From Candidatus Thorarchaeota archaeon (GTDB lineage: Archaea > Asgardarchaeota > Thorarchaeia > Thorarchaeales > Thorarchaeaceae): a stretch of DNA of 64,000 bases. The translations under genes and the position numbers were made by a program. This document shows positions 60,663-64,000 of this stretch, piece after piece. Location of the stretch: the NCBI GenBank assembly GCA_016933575.1, contig JAFGAR010000051.1:1-64000 (forward strand), given 5' to 3'. Below the pieces are notes generated by a model that was not told where the DNA came from, did no database searches, and saw nothing but the letters and a program-made list of their open reading frames with translations. Within the stretch, counting starts at the first letter, position 1. Each line of letters starts with the position of its first letter.

Positions 60663-61328
60663 CTACTCTACTTTTTCGACTTCTTCTTTGATAAAATCGA
60701 AGACTGCCTTAGCAAGCATGTCTGTTTCTTGTTTACTTATTCCTTCAGCGTCTCTACTGAACAGGTCTTGCAATGTTTGAAGAACATCATTTGAAACATC
60801 TCGATGCTCAATTGCATTCTTTACAACATCTCGGAGATTGGAGGTATAATCTGCATCACCAAAGATATGTTGTTGAATATACTTGAGAGCTTTTTCGTGA
60901 GCTTCTGATGACTCCTGTAATCCGCCTTTAGTCGTCCATAAATCAATCTCTGAAACTGCAGTTTCAGGGGCATCTGAGGCATGGGCAATGTTAATTCCCG
61001 CCCAGATTCCATACTTACCTCTTAGTGAGTCGGGCGTTGCCTTTTGCACAAATGTTGCCCCAAGGGCATCACGAACACCTTGAATCACACCTTCTGCTTC
61101 AAAAATCATAGCTAGAACTGGAGCAGAAGAAAGGAAATCTACAAGCCAAGGAAAGAAGGGCTTCTCTGCGTGAACTGCATAGTGCAACTTTGCCAAGGAT
61201 TCTGGTACTTTCATTTCACGAAAGGCTACAAGTCTGTAACCACGATCAATAAGTGCCTTTAGTACTAATGCACTTACTCGACGTCTTACTGTACCATCGG
61301 GTTTAATGATAACAAAGGAACGTTCCAA
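60663..61328 (-). CDS. ndk: Nucleoside diphosphate kinase with C-terminal extension
   Basis: A 221-residue protein. Residues 1-130 are a normal NDK: SFVIIKPDGTVRRR, FREMKVPESLAKLHYAVHAEKPFF, GATFVQKATPDSLRGKYG, and active-site NIAHASD (His about 115). The family is about 150 residues; here about 85 extra residues (from about 135) form charged helices (DVLQTLQDLFSRDAEG, DMLAKAVFDFIKEEVEK), not recognised. In most archaea ndk sits between L24e and aIF5B on the same strand; here it is inverted, so it has left that operon. Confidence 0.92.
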   Translation of the reverse strand: MERSFVIIKPDGTVRRRVSALVLKALIDRGYRLVAFREMKVPESLAKLHYAVHAEKPFFPWLVDFLSSAPVLAMIFEAEGVIQGVRDALGATFVQKATPDSLRGKYGIWAGINIAHASDAPETAVSEIDLWTTKGGLQESSEAHEKALKYIQQHIFGDADYTSNLRDVVKNAIEHRDVSNDVLQTLQDLFSRDAEGISKQETDMLAKAVFDFIKEEVEKVE

Positions 61329-61511
61329 ATTGATTCACCTATTGTCTTGATATGAGAGGGTGGTCTACACTGATTTCGCGGAAAACTATAGGGAATATAA
61401 CACATTTCATTTAGCAAAAGAATACGAAAACATCAAAGAGTTCTATGGTTAAAACGACACTTTCTTAACGATTTCACCATGACCTCAAACAATTCGTTGT
61501 GAGGTGCTCCC

Positions 61512-63293
61512 ATGACATCGGCCAAGAAATTGCGTTCCCCGATTGTGACTGTATTAGGCCACATTGACCATGGTAAGACCTCTCTTCTTGATAAGATGCG
61601 AGGCACTGGTGTTCAAGATAGAGAGGCAGCAGGAATTACACAACATATTGGAGCATCGTTCTTCCCAACTGAAACTCTCCTCTCAATATGTGGAAACCTT
61701 CTCAAGACTGTAAAGACTGAGTTGACTATTGATGGCCTATTATTTATTGATACGCCAGGTCATGAGGCATATCTGAATCTAAGACGAAGAGGTGGTGCGA
61801 TAGCTGATATTGCTATCCTTGTTGTTGACATCAACGAAGGACCTCTTACGCAATCATATGAATCCTTGAAGATTCTCCGCTCTGGTAAGACCCCATTTCT
61901 GATTGCAGCAAACAAACTGGACAAAGTACCAGGATGGAGAGATAAAGAGGGACTATCCCTTGTTGAAGCAATAAAAGCACAGAATACAAGTACGCAGACA
62001 GAGATTGATAGAAGAATCTACGAGATTGTTGGCGCATTATCAGCAAATGGTATTCAGTCTGAAAGATATGATCGGGTCACAGATTTTCAGAAGACTGTAG
62101 CAATAGTGCCTACCAGTGCAAAAACAGGAACAGGTATTCCTGAACTACTCATGGTCCTTGCAGGGCTTACTCAACAGTATATGAAGGAAAGACTAGCTGT
62201 TTCGGAGGGCCCAGCAAGAGGTGCAATTCTCGAAGTCAGGGAAGAAACTGGCCTTGGTCTTACTCTTGACACTATTATCTATGACGGCGTTCTGAATAAG
62301 ACGGATACCATAGTAGTGGGCGGACTTTCAGGAGTGATTGTGGCAAAAATTCGAGCCTTGCTCTTACCAAAACCCCTTGACGAGATTCGAGACCCCAGAG
62401 AGAAGTTCACACATGTTGATGTGGTCCATGCGGCAGCTGGTGTAAAGATTGTTGCACCAGATGTCGAGGGAGCTATTGCTGGGGCGCCAGTCTATGCAGT
62501 TTCAAATCCTGAGGACCTTGAGAGGATAAAACAGAAGGTGAAGGATGAAGTTGGTGCAATACGCATTCAGACCAACAAATCTGGTATTGTTCTAAAGACT
62601 GATACACTTGGCTCATTGGAAGCAGTCACAAAATTCCTACAAGATCGAGATGTACCAGTACGCGCCGCAGATGTAGGTCCGATTGTAAAACGGGATGTTA
62701 TTGAGGGACAGGCATCTGGAGATGGAGACCCACTTAATGCAGTAGTGCTTGGTTTTAATGTCAAGATTTCTCCAGAGATTGAGGATTTAGCGGCTGAATT
62801 GGGAGTAGAGATATTCAGAAATGAAGTAATCTATCGACTTTATGATGATTATAATGCATGGCTTATCGTTAAACGAGAACAGGCAAAAGCATCGTCTCTA
62901 AGTTCGATCATCAAACCCGGAAAGATTGATCTTATTCCTGACTATGTCTTCAGACATAATAATCCAGCTGTAGTCGGAGTTCGGGTGCATGGTACAATTA
63001 AACCGAGAACTGGACTAATCAATGAGGAAGGAAAGAGAATAGGTACTATTCTTCAGATACAGGATCGTAGTGTTTCAATCGATGAGGCCACAGATGGTAT
63101 GGAAGTTGCAGTATCGATACGTGGACCCACGATTGGAAGACAGGTCAAAGATGATGAGATTCTGTACGTGGATATACCAGACAAACAGATACTTGCAATT
63201 CGTAAGAAGTTCCTTGATGATCTCTCAGGCCCTGAGAAAGAAGTCCTAGATGAACTTACCACAATCAAGAGAGCAGCTGGCTCTTTTGTGTAG
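61512..63293 (+). CDS. infB: Translation initiation factor aIF5B
   Basis: A 593-residue GTPase for subunit joining. G1 is GHIDHGKTS (about 16-24), G3 DTPGHE (about 80-85), G4 NKLDK. Domain II, the III domain and the C-terminal IV barrel follow (GTIKPRTGLINEEGKRIGTI), as in archaeal and eukaryotic IF5B, with no N-terminal extension. Preceded by GAGGTG. Follows the L7Ae-S28e-L24e cluster after the inverted ndk. No intein. Confidence 0.96.
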   Translation: MTSAKKLRSPIVTVLGHIDHGKTSLLDKMRGTGVQDREAAGITQHIGASFFPTETLLSICGNLLKTVKTELTIDGLLFIDTPGHEAYLNLRRRGGAIADIAILVVDINEGPLTQSYESLKILRSGKTPFLIAANKLDKVPGWRDKEGLSLVEAIKAQNTSTQTEIDRRIYEIVGALSANGIQSERYDRVTDFQKTVAIVPTSAKTGTGIPELLMVLAGLTQQYMKERLAVSEGPARGAILEVREETGLGLTLDTIIYDGVLNKTDTIVVGGLSGVIVAKIRALLLPKPLDEIRDPREKFTHVDVVHAAAGVKIVAPDVEGAIAGAPVYAVSNPEDLERIKQKVKDEVGAIRIQTNKSGIVLKTDTLGSLEAVTKFLQDRDVPVRAADVGPIVKRDVIEGQASGDGDPLNAVVLGFNVKISPEIEDLAAELGVEIFRNEVIYRLYDDYNAWLIVKREQAKASSLSSIIKPGKIDLIPDYVFRHNNPAVVGVRVHGTIKPRTGLINEEGKRIGTILQIQDRSVSIDEATDGMEVAVSIRGPTIGRQVKDDEILYVDIPDKQILAIRKKFLDDLSGPEKEVLDELTTIKRAAGSFV

Positions 63294-63342
63294 TTCTGAC
63301 AGCATCAACAATGTTTTTAGGATAACTCTAGAAGCTTCAGAT

Positions 63343-63659
63343 TGCGATGGGAAGGGCCGGGTCGTTTGCCGCGACCTGTCACCGGTAATGGCAATAACCG
63401 GGGCCAGTAACCAACCTTGCGGATGAACCGGGACACCGGTGGGTCCAGTTGCAGGACGTTGACGTGCGGTCTTTGGAGTCTGTCACGGACATAGCAGCAT
63501 TCGTAGGTTTGCTGTAAGTGATCTCAAACTTCCGAAATGGGTCAGGCCCTGGCGGGAACAGCCCTAAGGGAGAGTGGTGGAGCCCCAGAGAGTGCCGCAT
63601 TGAGAAATGCACTGATTTGCTCTCCGGCAACCGACATTCAAAACAGAGGGACCATCGCA
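63343..63659 (+). ncRNA. Signal recognition particle RNA (7S)
   Basis: The ends pair: GCGATGG (63344-63350) with CCATCGC (63652-63658). The Alu part has GGGCCGGGTCG... with the CTGTCACCGG turn (about 63377-63386). Helix 8 has GTCAGG-CCC-TGGC-GGG-AACAGCC (63541-63563), matching the SRP54-binding hairpin GTCAGG-N3-loop-N3-ARCAGCC; its tetraloop reads UGGC, where GGAA is usual. Length about 316 nt fits archaeal 7S RNA. A TATA-like TTTTTAG lies at 63314-63320, about 25-30 bp upstream. The ORFs over it are not genes. Confidence 0.9.
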
Positions 63660-63682
63660 CCTTCTATGATTTATCGGAATTG

Positions 63683-64000
63683 CTAGAGATTTTGTTCAGC
63701 TTGAGTCACAATATTCTTGTAGACTACATGAATGAATTGCTTATCAAACTCGTATTCTTCTTCTAACATCGCATCCTTCTCAGTCTGATTAAAATACTTC
63801 ATCGCTGATTTGAAGAAGACCTTGTCTTCTTTCTCAATATGCTTTGGATAGAAGTTCACAAGTTGGTTCATGATGTTAACTATTTCTTCAAGTGCTGCTT
63901 TATCCCCCAATTCGTACTTTTTCTTTGCTGCAACTAAGCGCCCAGTCAGATCTCTCCCATGCACATGCTCATTTATCAGTTCATTCATAATTCGCTGGTC
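63683..64000 (-). CDS. Hemerythrin HHE-domain protein, partial (cut by window end)
   Basis: At least 105 residues, open to the window edge. It carries the C-terminal half of a hemerythrin-like four-helix bundle: EHVHGRDLT, FYPKHIEKEDKVFF (HxxxxD/E metal ligands) and a final helix EYEFDKQFIHVVYKN. Full proteins are about 180 residues, so the start lies beyond 64000. These bundles bind di-iron and sense or handle O2/NO or act in metal storage. Confidence 0.85.
   Translation of the reverse strand, partial: DQRIMNELINEHVHGRDLTGRLVAAKKKYELGDKAALEEIVNIMNQLVNFYPKHIEKEDKVFFKSAMKYFNQTEKDAMLEEEYEFDKQFIHVVYKNIVTQAEQNL

Noticed and set aside
63379..63766. Open frames on both strands at 63379-63660 and 63518-63766
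   Set aside because: They cover the SRP RNA, which explains the conservation-like GC-rich structure.
1..64000. Integrase, transposase, viral structural or defence-system genes
   Set aside because: None recognised on either strand; the MazG-like and methyltransferase genes are not enough to claim a defence island.

Overview
The window looks like chromosomal DNA of an Asgard archaeon. Typical archaeal genes dominate: PolD large subunit, RadB, aIF2-alpha, aIF5B, Nop10, the L7Ae-S28e-L24e cluster, G1P dehydrogenase, CDP-archaeol synthase, the aconitase-X/UbiD type mevalonate route, STT3 and an archaeal SRP RNA. Mixed in are genes of eukaryotic flavour: an Elf1-like elongation factor, an OSTC/OST3-6-like three-helix protein, an Arf-like small GTPase and a possible PAC3/4-like proteasome chaperone. 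The moderate base composition and Thr-rich surface proteins would fit a Thorarchaeota-type genome, but that rank is inference and no rRNA is present.

Layout. 1-6 kb: Fur-family regulator, a two-gene unit (secreted linalool dehydratase/isomerase-like enzyme plus an ECF S-like membrane protein), a CDF cation exporter, a tandem GNAT protein and a nitronate monooxygenase-like flavoprotein. 6-11 kb is an accessory island around a tRNA-Lys(CTT) gene with two introns. On its 3' side lie three degenerate copies of the tRNA 3' end separated by single genes (methyltransferase, CPBP protease-like protein, beta-helix surface protein). On its 5' side its promoter and first 10 nt are duplicated among small membrane-protein genes. 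12-15.7 kb: glyA, a MazG-like protein and 4-hydroxybutyryl-CoA dehydratase. 15.8-18.7 kb: a free-standing LAGLIDADG protein of mosaic composition and an unknown membrane protein. 18.8-23.4 kb: Sec61-beta, the L44e-S27e-aIF2alpha-Nop10 operon and STT3. 23.5-27.2 kb: gcvH/gcvT, a dihydropteroate synthase-like gene with mptE, and the OSTC-like gene. 27.4-42.3 kb: DNA maintenance (topoisomerase IA, XPD/Rad3 helicase, a RuvC-like protein, RadB, PolD DP2, RPA), CDP-archaeol synthase, a four-CBS protein and a cysteine desulfurase. 42.4-50.9 kb: Elf1, small proteins, Lhr-like helicase, EngB-like GTPase, a secreted OST48/GldG-like protein, SWIM protein, phosphoesterase, tRNA-Pro(CGG), a SPOUT protein and a 5-cytosine DNA methyltransferase. 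51-55 kb: mevalonate kinase, UbiD-like decarboxylase and both aconitase-X subunits, convergent with the rpoD-L18e-L13-S9-rpoN-S2 operon. 58-64 kb: Arf-like GTPase, egsA, L7Ae-S28e-L24e, an inverted ndk, aIF5B, SRP RNA and a hemerythrin fragment cut by the window end.

The genes join into clear modules: one-carbon and pterin metabolism (glyA, gcvT, gcvH, DHPS-like, mptE), ether-lipid synthesis (mevalonate operon, egsA, carS), N-glycosylation and secretion (STT3, OSTC-like, Sec61-beta, SRP RNA), and replication/repair. No stretch over 300 bases lacks a gene or RNA. No CRISPR array, transposase, integrase, rRNA or intein was seen.
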